Shown: positions 40,296-48,513 of the stretch, piece by piece | Layout: every line of letters begins with the position of its first letter | How positions within the stretch are numbered: the first letter of the stretch is position 1 | Origin: Sorangium aterium | GTDB taxonomy: Bacteria > Myxococcota_A > Polyangia > Polyangiales > Polyangiaceae | Direction: 5' to 3' | DNA: 64,000 bases | NCBI RefSeq assembly: GCF_028368935.1 | Contig: NZ_JAQNDK010000003.1 | Location: forward strand, 620,001-684,000 | The notes under the pieces: model-generated | Databases searched by the model: none | Told to the model about the DNA's origin: nothing | What the model saw: the letters and a program-made list of their open reading frames with translations, nothing else | Position numbers and translations under genes: made by a program

Positions 40296-41042
40296 GTGGA
40301 GCCCATCGTTTTGCTCGAATTTCGCTCCGATCACATCGCGCATTTGATGCTGTGCGATCGTGCAAGCAAGAACATGTTCTCGCGCGCCCTCATCGAAGAG
40401 TTGACGAATAAGCTGGCCGAGGTCGCCCGGCATCCGGAGGTGCGCTGCGTCGTCGTGTCGGGACTGGAACGGCATTTCTGCTGCGGCGGCAGCCGGAGCG
40501 AGCTGCTCGAGCTCATCGAGGGCAACTACACCTTCGCCGTCGGTCATTTCTATCGGGCGCTGCTCGATTGCCCGATCCCGACGATCGCCGCGATGGCGGG
40601 CCATGCCCTCGGTGGCGGGTTGGTCTTCGGCTTGTACGCGGACATCGTGATCTTGGCCGAGGAGTCGATCTACAGCGCCAACTTCATGCGCTACGGCTTC
40701 ACGCCCGGCGTCGGAGCGACGTGCCTTCTTCCGCACCGGCTCGGGCCCGCGCTCGCGCACGAGATGCTCCTGACGGCCAACGGCTTCCACGGGGAGGAGC
40801 TGCGACGCCGCGGTGTGCCCTTCCAGGTCGTCAAGCGCGACCGCGTGCTGCAGCAGGCCCTGACCATCGCCGCGGATCTCGCTTCAAAGCCCGTCACGTC
40901 GCTCAAGCTTCTGAAGGCGACGATGACGCAAGCGCTTCGCGACGAGCTCCCTCGCGCCGTGAGCCGCGAGCTCGAGATGCATGAGATCACGTTCAAATTG
41001 CCCGAGGTCCGCGCTCGGGTAGAGCTCGAATTCGGATACTGA
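40296..41042 (+). CDS. Enoyl-CoA hydratase/isomerase-like protein, probable ECH2 (decarboxylase) of beta-branching cassette
   Basis: A 248-aa crotonase-fold protein starting at GTG 40296 behind a strong GGAGGGAG. The oxyanion-hole regions are visible (GLERHFCCGG and AGHALGGGLVFGLYADIVI), and the stretch YGFTPGVGATCLLP is characteristic of the PksI/MupK branch. In beta-branching, that branch decarboxylates the glutaconyl intermediate on the acceptor ACP after HCS and ECH1 have acted. It lies 20 nt after the PKS and 12 nt before a second crotonase. The PksI-type assignment comes from recognised motifs without an alignment, so the ECH1/ECH2 order could be reversed. Confidence 0.87.
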   Translation: MEPIVLLEFRSDHIAHLMLCDRASKNMFSRALIEELTNKLAEVARHPEVRCVVVSGLERHFCCGGSRSELLELIEGNYTFAVGHFYRALLDCPIPTIAAMAGHALGGGLVFGLYADIVILAEESIYSANFMRYGFTPGVGATCLLPHRLGPALAHEMLLTANGFHGEELRRRGVPFQVVKRDRVLQQALTIAADLASKPVTSLKLLKATMTQALRDELPRAVSRELEMHEITFKLPEVRARVELEFGY

Positions 41043-41046
41043 GGAG
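41041..41046 (+). promoter_or_regulatory. Ribosome binding site that decides the start of the second crotonase gene
   Basis: GAGGAG overlaps the preceding stop codon and sits 8 nt before GTG 41055. An in-frame GTG at 41046 lies inside this sequence, so it is unlikely to be the start. Confidence 0.6.
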
Positions 41047-41054
41047 TGAATGCC

Positions 41055-41843
41055 GTGACGTTCGAGACCCTGCACTATGAAAACAGCGGCGGCGCCGCGC
41101 GGATCACGCTGCATCGCCCGGAGCACAGGAACGCCATCAACCGTGCTCTGCTCCGGGAGTTGAACGCGGCGCTCGACCTGGCCGAGGCCGCTCCTGACTG
41201 CCGCATGGTGGTGCTCCAGGCCGACGGGGAGATCTTCTGCTCTGGTATGGACTTCGACGAGATGGCCAAGCTCGCCGATCAGGTAGACCTTCGGACGATG
41301 CACGAGAGGACCGAAGAGTACATGCTCACGCTCAAGCGGCTGGCGACCTCCCGTCGCGTCGTCGTCTCGCGCGTCGGGGGCGCGGTCACGGCGGGCGGCG
41401 TCGGCTTTGTCGCCGCGAGCGATCTCGTGCTCGCGACTCCCAAGGTCACCTTCACGTTGACCGAGGCCCTCTGGGGGCTGCTTCCGTCCAACGTCGTCCC
41501 GTACCTGGTTCGCCGCGTCGGGTTTCAGGCCGCGTTTCGCATGACGCTCACCGCCGCGTCCATCTCTGCTGAGGAGGCTCACCGGCTGCAGCTCGTCGAT
41601 TACCTCGGCCCTGATCTGGACGAGCTCGAGAGGGTCATTCGCATACGGCTGAACCGAATCACTCCCGACACGGTGAGCGAGCTCAAGGGGTTTTTTCGGA
41701 AGATGTGGATCATCGACACGGCGATGGAGCAGGCCGCTGTTGAAGAGACGGCGCGGCTCGGTGCTTCGGCGACCGTGAAGGAGAACATCCGCAATTTCGT
41801 CGAGGCTCGCACGTTTCCATGGGAACGCCGCTCCGGCCGATGA
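41055..41843 (+). CDS. Enoyl-CoA hydratase-like protein, probable ECH1 (dehydratase) of beta-branching cassette
   Basis: This 262-aa crotonase-superfamily protein starts at GTG 41055, chosen by RBS spacing. Oxyanion-hole segments are visible at GEIFCSGMDFDEM and GGAVTAGGVGFVAASDLV, followed by TEALWGLLPSNVVPYLVRRVGFQ, which resembles the PksH/MupJ branch. That branch dehydrates the HMG-like intermediate formed by an HMG-CoA synthase homologue on the growing polyketide. Together with the preceding crotonase, the donor-type ACP and the KS(Ser) downstream it makes up four of the five usual beta-branching functions; the HCS is absent from the window. Confidence 0.87.
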   Translation: MTFETLHYENSGGAARITLHRPEHRNAINRALLRELNAALDLAEAAPDCRMVVLQADGEIFCSGMDFDEMAKLADQVDLRTMHERTEEYMLTLKRLATSRRVVVSRVGGAVTAGGVGFVAASDLVLATPKVTFTLTEALWGLLPSNVVPYLVRRVGFQAAFRMTLTAASISAEEAHRLQLVDYLGPDLDELERVIRIRLNRITPDTVSELKGFFRKMWIIDTAMEQAAVEETARLGASATVKENIRNFVEARTFPWERRSGR

Positions 41844-41868
41844 ACCGCCCCGAACCGAGGTACCCCTG

Positions 41869-42708
41869 ATGAAGGCCTATATTTTTGCGGGTCAAGGATC
41901 GCAGTCGCGTGGGATGGGCCGCGAGCTCTTCGCGGAGTTCCCGGAGTACGTCGCCCGCGCCAACGACATCCTTGGCTACTCGATCGAAGAGCTCTGCCTG
42001 AGCGACGGGGACGGCAGGCTTGACAACACCGAGTACACGCAGCCCGCGATCTATGTCGTGAACGCCCTCTCCTACATGAAGAAGGTTCGCGACGGATCGG
42101 GTCCCGCTGATTATTGCGCGGGGCACTCGCTGGGCGAATACAACGCGCTCCTCGCGGCTGGCGCATTCAGCTTCGAGGACGGGCTGCGCCTGGTCAAGAA
42201 GCGCGGCGCGCTCATGGGCGCGTCAAAAGGCGGTGGAATGGCCGCGGTGGTCGGGTTCGGAGAGAATGACATCCGCGAGCTGTTCATCAAGAACGACATT
42301 GTGAACATCGATGTGGCCAACTTCAATTCGCCCTCGCAGTTCGCGATCGCCGGGCCGAAGACGGAGATCGAGGCGGCGAAGAAGGTGTTCGAGGAGGCCG
42401 GGGCCGTGTACCACATCCTGCGGGTCGGGGGCGCATTCCACTCCCGTTACATGCAGGAGGCGAAGACGGAGTTCGGGAGGCTCGTCGAGACGTTTCAGTT
42501 CGCGAGGCTGAAGATCCCCGTGGTGTCGAACCTTCGCGCTCTCCCGTACGCGAACGGCCGAATCGCCGCGGGGCTGACGCAGCAGATCACGGGGGTCGTT
42601 CGGTGGAGCGAGAGCGTCCGGTACATGGCGTTGCGCGGCGTGACGGAGTGGGTCGAAGTGGCTGCTCGGCCGGTGTTGACGCCGCTCTTGAAGCGAATCT
42701 TGAAGTGA
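41869..42708 (+). CDS. Trans-acting malonyl-CoA:ACP acyltransferase
   Basis: A 279-aa stand-alone acyltransferase. It shows the N-terminal FAGQGSQ loop, the nucleophile motif GHSLGEY, the Arg of the VKKRGALM segment that binds the malonyl carboxylate, and GAFHS, the His-containing motif of malonyl-specific enzymes. It should charge with malonate the ACPs of all modules lacking a working AT, that is every PKS here except the cis-AT module. GAGG about 8 nt before ATG 41869 supports the start. A 114-nt gap separates it from the related hydrolase gene; nothing clear was seen in that gap. Confidence 0.93.
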   Translation: MKAYIFAGQGSQSRGMGRELFAEFPEYVARANDILGYSIEELCLSDGDGRLDNTEYTQPAIYVVNALSYMKKVRDGSGPADYCAGHSLGEYNALLAAGAFSFEDGLRLVKKRGALMGASKGGGMAAVVGFGENDIRELFIKNDIVNIDVANFNSPSQFAIAGPKTEIEAAKKVFEEAGAVYHILRVGGAFHSRYMQEAKTEFGRLVETFQFARLKIPVVSNLRALPYANGRIAAGLTQQITGVVRWSESVRYMALRGVTEWVEVAARPVLTPLLKRILK

Positions 42709-42822
42709 ACGATCGCGCCTTGCTCACGTCGCGAGGGCTCCTGGCCCGTCTCTGCCGCCGTCGGTCGGATCGAGATCCGTTGTCGGTGAGCTTTGCAAAG
42801 AATCACACGGAGAGATGATCCC

Positions 42823-43842
42823 ATGGACGCCCGAGGCAGACCCGTCGTCTTCATGTTCGGCGGACAAGGCTCGCAGCACTATCACATGGGGCGCGAGCTC
42901 TTCGACGCGGACTCGACGTTTCGGACGTGGCTCCTCCGCGGCGATGAGCTGTTCCGGCGCGTGAAGGGCCGTTCGCTCATCGAGGTCATGTTCGATCGGT
43001 CGAGGAGCAGGGCCGACCCGTTCGACCGTATTTCGGAGACGCACCCGGCCATCGTCCTCGTGGAGTTCGCGCTCGCCCAGGCGCTCCTCGTGCGGGGTGT
43101 CGAGCCCGACGTGCTCATCGGTTACAGCCTGGGCGAGTTCGCGGCGGCCGCGGTCTCGGGCGTGGCGCCGTTCGAGGACGTGTTCATGGCGGTTCTCCGG
43201 CAAGCCGAGCTCGTGGTCGAGTGCTGCTCGGAAGCCGGAATGACGGCCGTCATCGGCGACGTGCGCCTGTTTCGAGACGAGCCCCGGCTCTTCGCCGGAT
43301 GCGAGCTCGTTTCGGTGAATTTCGAGCGACACTTCGTCGTCGCGGGGTCGCTCGCCGCCCTTGCTCAGGTCGAGGCAGAGCTGCGGGGGCGGAACGTCCT
43401 CCAGGTCCGCTTGCCGGTGCGGTACGGGTTTCACTCGCGGTGGCTCGATCCGCTGGCGCGTGTCAGCCCAGCGCTGCAGCTCTCGTCCCCGCCAGCGCCG
43501 CCCCGGGTCGCCTTGATATCCTGCGCCACCACCGGCCCGGTGTCGCACTTCGATCACCGGCATATCTGGCAGGTGATTCGGACGCCGGTGCGCTTCGCCG
43601 ATACGATAGAGAAGCTCGAGCACCCGGAACGTTACGTGTACGTCGATCTGAGCCCGTCTGGGACCTTGGCCACCTTCGTCAAGAACATCCTGCCGGGCCA
43701 CGCGGAGGCGACTGTGGTGCCGATCATGACGCCGTTCGGCGGCGCTCGGGAGATGCTCAGCGAAGCGATCGCGCGTATCGACGCGGCGGTGCACGGCGGG
43801 ACGTCGCGCGCGCGGCCGGACGGGATTGGAGCCCGCGCCTGA
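42823..43842 (+). CDS. Acyltransferase-fold acyl hydrolase (proofreading type)
   Basis: This 339-aa protein starts at ATG 42823 behind GGAGAG (8-nt spacing); a TTG 30 nt further upstream is in frame but unsupported. The fold is that of malonyl transferases (FMFGGQGSQ, GYSLGEF, YGFHS). However, the Arg that binds the malonyl carboxylate in the neighbouring transferase is Gln here (VLRQAEL against VKKRGAL in a manual alignment). Loss of this Arg is the hallmark of PedC-like acyl hydrolases, which clear stalled acyl chains from ACPs in trans-AT systems. The nucleophile motif is also GYS instead of GHS. The stop overlaps the next start by one base (TGATG), so it is coupled to the enoyl reductase gene. 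Confidence 0.88.
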   Translation: MDARGRPVVFMFGGQGSQHYHMGRELFDADSTFRTWLLRGDELFRRVKGRSLIEVMFDRSRSRADPFDRISETHPAIVLVEFALAQALLVRGVEPDVLIGYSLGEFAAAAVSGVAPFEDVFMAVLRQAELVVECCSEAGMTAVIGDVRLFRDEPRLFAGCELVSVNFERHFVVAGSLAALAQVEAELRGRNVLQVRLPVRYGFHSRWLDPLARVSPALQLSSPPAPPRVALISCATTGPVSHFDHRHIWQVIRTPVRFADTIEKLEHPERYVYVDLSPSGTLATFVKNILPGHAEATVVPIMTPFGGAREMLSEAIARIDAAVHGGTSRARPDGIGARA

Positions 43843-45191
43843 TGCTTGGGAGCGCTGAATTTCGTAAGGATTACGGGGTCGACCTCGCCTATGTGGCAGG
43901 GGCGATGTACAAGGGCATCGCTTCCAGTGATCTCGTCATTCGCATGGGGCGGGCGAGCCTCTTGAGCTTCCTCGGGACGGGGGGAATGCCGCTCGCGCAG
44001 ATTGAGCGGGAGCTCGACAGGATCCAGGGAGAGCTCGGTCCGACGCGGGCGTTCGGCGCAAATCTCCTCGCGAACCTGGATGACCCCAGGCTGGAAATGG
44101 CCACCGTAGAGCTGCTCTTGAAGGCCAACGTGGTCAACGTCGAGGCGGCCGCGTTCACGCAGATCAGCGATGGTGTGGTGTGGTATCGATTCAAAGGGGC
44201 ACACTGGGGGGCTGACGGCGAGCCGGCTGTGCGCCGCCGTCTGATCGCGAAGGTCTCGCGCGCGGAGATCGCCGAGTCGTTCCTACGCCCCGCTCCCCCG
44301 GCGGTCGTCGAGCGGCTGCGCGCCGCGGGGCGGCTCAGCGCAGAAGAGGCAGAGGTCGCGCTGCGCGCGCCCGTCGCGAGCGACATTTGCGTGGAGGCCG
44401 ACTCCGGCGGGCACACCGATCGAGGTGTCCTGATCGTGCTCCTGCCATGCATTCTTCGACTGCGCGATCGCGTGTGCAGGGCGCAAGGCTACGCGAAGAG
44501 CGTACGCGTCGGGGCGGCGGGGGGAATCGGGGCACCGGAGTCCGCCGCGGCCGCCTTCCTGATGGGCGCAGACTTCGTGCTCACCGGCTCGATCAATCAG
44601 TGCACGGTCGAGGCGGGGACAAGCGACGCGGTCAAAGATCTGCTCCAGCGGGTAGCCCTCGGCGACACCGCCTACGCGCCCGCCGGCGATATGTTCGAGC
44701 TGGGAGCTCGCGTGCAGGTGGTCGGTCGAGGCCTTCTCTTCGCACCTCGGGCCAATGAGCTCTACGAGCTGTATCGCCGCCACTCGTCTTTGGACGAGAT
44801 CGACCCGCAGGTCCGCCGGCGGATTGAGGAGCGTTATCTATGCCGGAGCTTCGCGGAGGTGTGGGACGAAACGCGGAGCTATTTCGAAAGGTCGAACCCG
44901 GCGCGTCTTCGGGAGATGGAGCGAAGCCCGAAGGCAAAAATGGCGGCCATCTTCCGCTGGTATTTCGTGCACTCGACACGCCTGGCGCTGCGGGGCAGCG
45001 CGGAGCAAAAGACGGATTATCAGGTGCAGTGCGGACCGGCGATGGCCGCCTTCAATGAATGGGTCAGGGGCACCCCTTACGAGAGCTGGCGATCGCGACA
45101 CGTCGATTCCATCGCTGTGCTGTTGATGCGCGGCGCAGAAGACCATATGCGGCGCGCGCAGCGCGATGAGCGGGAGGAGGCGCGGCTCTGA
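43842..45191 (+). CDS. Trans-acting flavin enoyl reductase (PfaD/PksE-C type)
   Basis: A 449-aa FMN-dependent TIM-barrel reductase of the PfaD/FabK-like family found in trans-AT clusters. It opens with FRKDYGVDLAYVAGAMYKGIAS and carries GTGGMPLAQIE, the FGANLLAN segment, the SADSGGHTD-like stretch (EADSGGHTDRG) and the phosphate-binding GGIGAPESAAAAFLMGADFVLTGS. The C-terminal third is the alpha-helical region seen in PfaD proteins. The start is the ATG at 43842, overlapping the acyl hydrolase stop; the frame continues upstream only as an overlap with that gene. It can reduce enoyl thioesters on modules lacking an ER domain, so some double bonds predicted from DH domains may be removed in trans. 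Confidence 0.92.
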   Translation: MLGSAEFRKDYGVDLAYVAGAMYKGIASSDLVIRMGRASLLSFLGTGGMPLAQIERELDRIQGELGPTRAFGANLLANLDDPRLEMATVELLLKANVVNVEAAAFTQISDGVVWYRFKGAHWGADGEPAVRRRLIAKVSRAEIAESFLRPAPPAVVERLRAAGRLSAEEAEVALRAPVASDICVEADSGGHTDRGVLIVLLPCILRLRDRVCRAQGYAKSVRVGAAGGIGAPESAAAAFLMGADFVLTGSINQCTVEAGTSDAVKDLLQRVALGDTAYAPAGDMFELGARVQVVGRGLLFAPRANELYELYRRHSSLDEIDPQVRRRIEERYLCRSFAEVWDETRSYFERSNPARLREMERSPKAKMAAIFRWYFVHSTRLALRGSAEQKTDYQVQCGPAMAAFNEWVRGTPYESWRSRHVDSIAVLLMRGAEDHMRRAQRDEREEARL

Positions 45192-45203
45192 AACCGGTAT
45201 TTC

Positions 45204-45232
45204 TTGACTCGGTCGCGGACGCCGCTTATCTG
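45204..45232 (+). promoter_or_regulatory. Possible sigma70-like promoter before the MFS gene
   Basis: TTGACT (45204-45209) and TATCTG (45227-45232) are separated by 17 bp in the 54-bp gap before the transporter. The -35 matches 5 of 6 bases; the -10 is weak. It would give the exporter a start independent of the long PKS transcript. Confidence 0.3.
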
Positions 45233-45245
45233 GCTGGGTGAGATC

Positions 45246-46718
45246 ATGGAAAACGCAAAAAACGATCAAGTTGTCAAGGGCGGACTGAGCCGGGCAATGG
45301 TGGTGGTGCTGGTATGCATCTTCATGTCGATGCTCGACAGCAGCATCGTCAACGTTGCGCTCCCCTCGATCGGCGAAGCCTTGCACGGCTCGTTTGTGGT
45401 CCTGCAGTGGATCGTACTCTCGTACCTGGTCGTCACGAGCGGGCTCGTGCTCGCGATGGGCCGTCTCGGCGACATCTTCGGCAAGAAGCGGTTGTACATC
45501 GCTGGTATCGTTATCTTCACCGCGGGCTCCGCGGTCTGCGCGGTCCCCTGGAACGCCGGGTGGCTGCTCCTGGGACGCGCGGTCCAGGGCGTCGGAAGCG
45601 CCATCCTGCTGGCGCTCGGGCCCGCCTTGGTGACCGAGCTCGTCGCGCCGGCCGAGCGCGGGAAGGCGTTCGGCATGATGGGCGCGACCGTCTCCCTGGG
45701 GCTCATTCTGGGGCCGGGGCTCGGTGGAGTTCTGGTCTCCTCGCTGGGCTGGAATTGGATCTTCCTGATCAACGTCCCCATCGGCCTGTTCGCGGCGGTG
45801 CGCGCTCTGCGCGATATTCCGTCGACGCGTCCGGCCGCGCACGAGTCGTTCGATCTTCTGGGCGCCACCGCGCTCTTTCTCGGGATCTCAAGCCTGGTGA
45901 TCGCGATCACCGGGGGCGAGCGTTCGGGGATGGGTCCCGAGGGCGCGGCGGCGCTCTGGGCGGTCAGCGTGGGCTCGTTCATCGCTTTTGTCGTCGTCGA
46001 GCTCAAGGTCAAGACGCCCCTCCTCGATCTGCGGATTTTCAGGAACGCGCTTTTCAGCACGAACCTGGCGGGGGCGGTGCTGAATTCGATCGCTCTCGGC
46101 GGGACCCTGGTTTTGATGCCCTTCTATCTGCAGAACGTGCTCGCCCTCAGCGTTCGAACCACGGGGCTGCTCCTCGCCGTGACCCCGATCGCGCTCACCG
46201 TGGTTGCCCCGCTCGCGGGAGGTCTGAGCGATCGCTTCGGCGCGCGCCGCCTCATCCTCGGCGGACTGCTGATCACGGCGGTGGGCTTCTACGCGATCAG
46301 CACGCTCTCCCAAGAGACAGGCAAGGTCGAGTATGCGCTGAAGTTCCTTGTCCTGGCGGTCGGCGTGGGGCTCTTTCAAACACCGAACAGCGCGACCATC
46401 ATGTCGTCGATCCAGACGGCGCGCACGGGCATCGGGGCGGGGCTCTTGTCGGTGGCGCGGCTCTTGGGCCAGACCGTGGGCGTCGCGACGGTCACCGGGC
46501 TCTGGTCGTGGCGTGTCATGTCGCACGTCGACATGGCCTCGGGCGAGGGCCCGCTGCGAGCGCCGCTGCAGGCGCAGGTCGACGGGTTTCGCGACGTGTT
46601 CCTGATTTTGCTGGTGACCACGGTGCTCACCGGCCTCATCGTGGCTCAAGGCTTTCGTTCCGGCACGAGCCCGGTCGGTCCGCTCGCCGCAGGGGGGGGC
46701 CGACCGGCAGCCGGCTGA
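45246..46718 (+). CDS. MFS drug:H+ antiporter (DHA2/EmrB-QacA type), probable product exporter
   Basis: A 490-aa integral membrane protein with about 14 hydrophobic segments. Typical motifs are visible: MLDSSIVNVALPSIG in the first helix, GRLGDIFGKKRLY (motif A) after helix 2 and GLILGPGLGG (motif C) in helix 5. ATG 45246 is preferred over a TTG 42 nt upstream because it begins a normal short cytoplasmic tail before the first helix. It sits between the trans-acting tailoring genes and the donor ACP, on the same strand, so it most likely exports the polyketide and contributes to self-protection. Substrate is inferred from context only. Confidence 0.92.
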   Translation: MENAKNDQVVKGGLSRAMVVVLVCIFMSMLDSSIVNVALPSIGEALHGSFVVLQWIVLSYLVVTSGLVLAMGRLGDIFGKKRLYIAGIVIFTAGSAVCAVPWNAGWLLLGRAVQGVGSAILLALGPALVTELVAPAERGKAFGMMGATVSLGLILGPGLGGVLVSSLGWNWIFLINVPIGLFAAVRALRDIPSTRPAAHESFDLLGATALFLGISSLVIAITGGERSGMGPEGAAALWAVSVGSFIAFVVVELKVKTPLLDLRIFRNALFSTNLAGAVLNSIALGGTLVLMPFYLQNVLALSVRTTGLLLAVTPIALTVVAPLAGGLSDRFGARRLILGGLLITAVGFYAISTLSQETGKVEYALKFLVLAVGVGLFQTPNSATIMSSIQTARTGIGAGLLSVARLLGQTVGVATVTGLWSWRVMSHVDMASGEGPLRAPLQAQVDGFRDVFLILLVTTVLTGLIVAQGFRSGTSPVGPLAAGGGRPAAG

Positions 46719-46741
46719 ACTCTCATCGGTTGGAAATGAAG

Positions 46742-46764
46742 CTCATGCAGCGACGCTGCATGAG
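46742..46764. promoter_or_regulatory. Perfect 11-bp inverted repeat before the donor ACP gene
   Basis: CTCATGCAGCG (46742-46752), one A, then CGCTGCATGAG (46754-46764). The arms are perfectly complementary. The element ends 8 nt before the AGGAGGAGG ribosome binding site of the ACP gene. No T-run follows, so it does not look like an intrinsic terminator. A dimeric-regulator operator or a 5'-UTR hairpin is possible. Confidence 0.6.
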
Positions 46765-46788
46765 GGGCGCCCAGGAGGAGGTTGAGTC

Positions 46789-47034
46789 ATGACGCGTGAT
46801 GAAGTGTTGTCGATCGTGCGTGAAAACATCGTGATGGTCCTTCCGGAGGTGGATGCGGCCTTGCTGCGCCCGGAGAGGAGTCTCTCGGAGCTCGGGGCCA
46901 ACTCCGTCGATCGCGCGGAGATCGTCGTGGGGGCCATGGCGGCGCTGCGGATCAAGGTGCCGGGCAGCGAGCTCGCCGAGGCGAAGAACATCGGCGGGCT
47001 CGTCGACGTCCTGTATCGCAAGCTCAGCGCTTGA
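46789..47034 (+). CDS. Free-standing acyl carrier protein, donor type for beta-branching
   Basis: An 81-aa discrete ACP. The phosphopantetheine site lies in LGANSVDRAEI. The GANSxDR signature is typical of AcpK/MacpC-like donor ACPs that carry malonyl, then acetyl, to an HMG-CoA synthase homologue. A strong AGGAGGAGG sits 7 nt before ATG 46789. It is followed after 31 nt by the KS(Ser) gene, its expected partner: the KS decarboxylates malonyl on this ACP to acetyl. Confidence 0.93.
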   Translation: MTRDEVLSIVRENIVMVLPEVDAALLRPERSLSELGANSVDRAEIVVGAMAALRIKVPGSELAEAKNIGGLVDVLYRKLSA

Positions 47035-47065
47035 CGGCGACGCCCCGAGGAGAAGCGGAGCTCGC

Positions 47066-48331
47066 ATGAAAGGCGTGCTTGTCACGGGTATGGGCATCGT
47101 GGGCCCCTTTGGGTCGGGGGTCGCGTCGTTCGAGCGCGCGCTCCGCGAGGGGGCACGGCCGTTCACGGTCACGTCGCCCGCGATCTCGACGCGCGCGGGC
47201 TACATCGAGGCTCCGGTGCCGGAGGCCGTTCTTCAGGTCGCGTTCGGCGGTCAAGGCCGGACCGGCGAACTTCACCCGCGCCTCCGCAAGCTGGGCGCTC
47301 GAGCTCCTCTTGCCGTACAAGCCGCGCTCCTCGCGGCGTCGGAGGCGTTGTGGCCGGCCGGCGCGGCGCTCTCCGGCGAACGGATCGACATCGTCGTCGG
47401 AGGGCAGAACCTCACGCACGCATTCGAGCAGGAGGCGCTGCCGGCCTTCCGACAAGAACCCGCCTACGTGAGCCCGAGCGCGGCGCTCCGCATTCTTGAC
47501 ACCGACGTCCTTGGGTGCGTCAGCGAGGCGTTCGACATCCGCGGCGAGGGGATGTGCGTGGCCGGGGCGTCGGCGTCCGGAAACGTCGCGATCATTCACG
47601 GCGCGCGCCTCGTCTGCGGCGGCCAGGCCGATGCGTGCCTCGTCGTCGGCGCGCTCGCCGAGCTGTCGCTCTTTCAAATGCAGACGCTCGTCAGCATCGG
47701 CGCGCTCGGCGGCGAGTTCTTCCTCGACGCCCCGCACCGAGCTTGCAGGCCGTTCGATCGCCGCCACGGGGGGTTCATCCCTGGCCAGGCGAGCGCCGCG
47801 CTGTTGCTGGAGAGCGCTGCGTCCGCTCGTGCCAGGGGGGCGGAGCCGCTCGGATGCGTGCTCGGGGGCGGCATCGTCCTCGACGCGAAGAGCGGCTCGA
47901 GCCCGTCCGTTGACGGCGAAGTCGGCGCCATGCGCCGCGCGCTCGCCGACGCAGGTGCGAGCGCGAGCCACGTGAGCTACGTGAACGCGCACGGCACCGG
48001 AACGCCGCTGGGCGACGAGGTCGAGCTTCGGGCGATCGCGGAGGTGCTCGGCGAGCGGTGCGCGGAGGTCCCGGTGAACTCGACGAAGGTCGTGACGGGT
48101 CACTGCCTCTGGGCCGCGGGGGTCGTTGAAGCCGTGGCCACGCTCGTGCAGATGCGAGCTGGTTTCGTGCACGGCAACTTCAACCTGGACGACCCCCTCG
48201 AGACTCCTTGCAGGCTGGTCGGTCGGGCCAGCGAGGCGGCGGACATCGGCGTCGCCCTGAGCAATTCGTTCGGCTTTGGCGGCATCAATACGAGCGTCGT
48301 GCTCGGACGAGCATCGGATTCGCGCGCATGA
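47066..48331 (+). CDS. Decarboxylating ketosynthase homologue (Cys to Ser), beta-branching cassette
   Basis: A 421-aa FabF-like protein beginning MKGVLVTGMGIVGPFG at ATG 47066; the frame upstream belongs only to the overlap with the ACP gene. The nucleophilic Cys of condensing enzymes is Ser169 (GASASGN), while both catalytic His regions remain (NAHGTGTPLGD and TGHCLWAAG). This Cys-to-Ser change defines PksF/MupG-like enzymes, which only decarboxylate malonyl-ACP. With the donor ACP, ECH1 and ECH2 it supplies acetyl for HCS-type beta-alkylation. It is the last gene of the co-directional PKS group; the next gene, 182 nt on, is unrelated. Confidence 0.93.
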   Translation: MKGVLVTGMGIVGPFGSGVASFERALREGARPFTVTSPAISTRAGYIEAPVPEAVLQVAFGGQGRTGELHPRLRKLGARAPLAVQAALLAASEALWPAGAALSGERIDIVVGGQNLTHAFEQEALPAFRQEPAYVSPSAALRILDTDVLGCVSEAFDIRGEGMCVAGASASGNVAIIHGARLVCGGQADACLVVGALAELSLFQMQTLVSIGALGGEFFLDAPHRACRPFDRRHGGFIPGQASAALLLESAASARARGAEPLGCVLGGGIVLDAKSGSSPSVDGEVGAMRRALADAGASASHVSYVNAHGTGTPLGDEVELRAIAEVLGERCAEVPVNSTKVVTGHCLWAAGVVEAVATLVQMRAGFVHGNFNLDDPLETPCRLVGRASEAADIGVALSNSFGFGGINTSVVLGRASDSRA

Positions 48332-48334
48332 TCG

Positions 48335-48362
48335 CGAGCCTCGGCTCGAGCGCCGCCGGCGC
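48335..48362 (+). terminator. Two small GC-rich hairpins after the PKS operon (weak terminator candidate)
   Basis: CGAGCC-TC-GGCTCG (48335-48348) and GCGCCG-C-CGGCGC (48350-48362) lie just after the KS(Ser) stop. There is no T-run, so intrinsic termination is doubtful; placement at the end of the cluster is the main support. Confidence 0.25.
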
Positions 48363-48513
48363 CTGACCTCGGTGTGCACGATCGAGCGGCGCTCCAAGCC
48401 CGGGTGAGCTGGCCACCCCGCCCGCGGCTCACGTGGGTGCATCCGGGGGCCAGGCGGTGTACGCTCGTCTGGATCACACGGCGGCAAGACCGCACGAGAC
48501 CCGGGAGACGACC

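Noticed and set aside
43221-43841. Extended N-terminus of the enoyl reductase
   Set aside because: It overlaps the acyl hydrolase in another frame and resembles no protein; the PfaD-like sequence begins at ATG 43842.
46742-46764. Intrinsic terminator between exporter and donor ACP
   Set aside because: The hairpin would be strong but no T-run follows, and the next gene's RBS is only a few bases away.
48332-48513. Promoter for the RHS gene
   Set aside because: No convincing -35/-10 pair was seen in this GC-rich gap.
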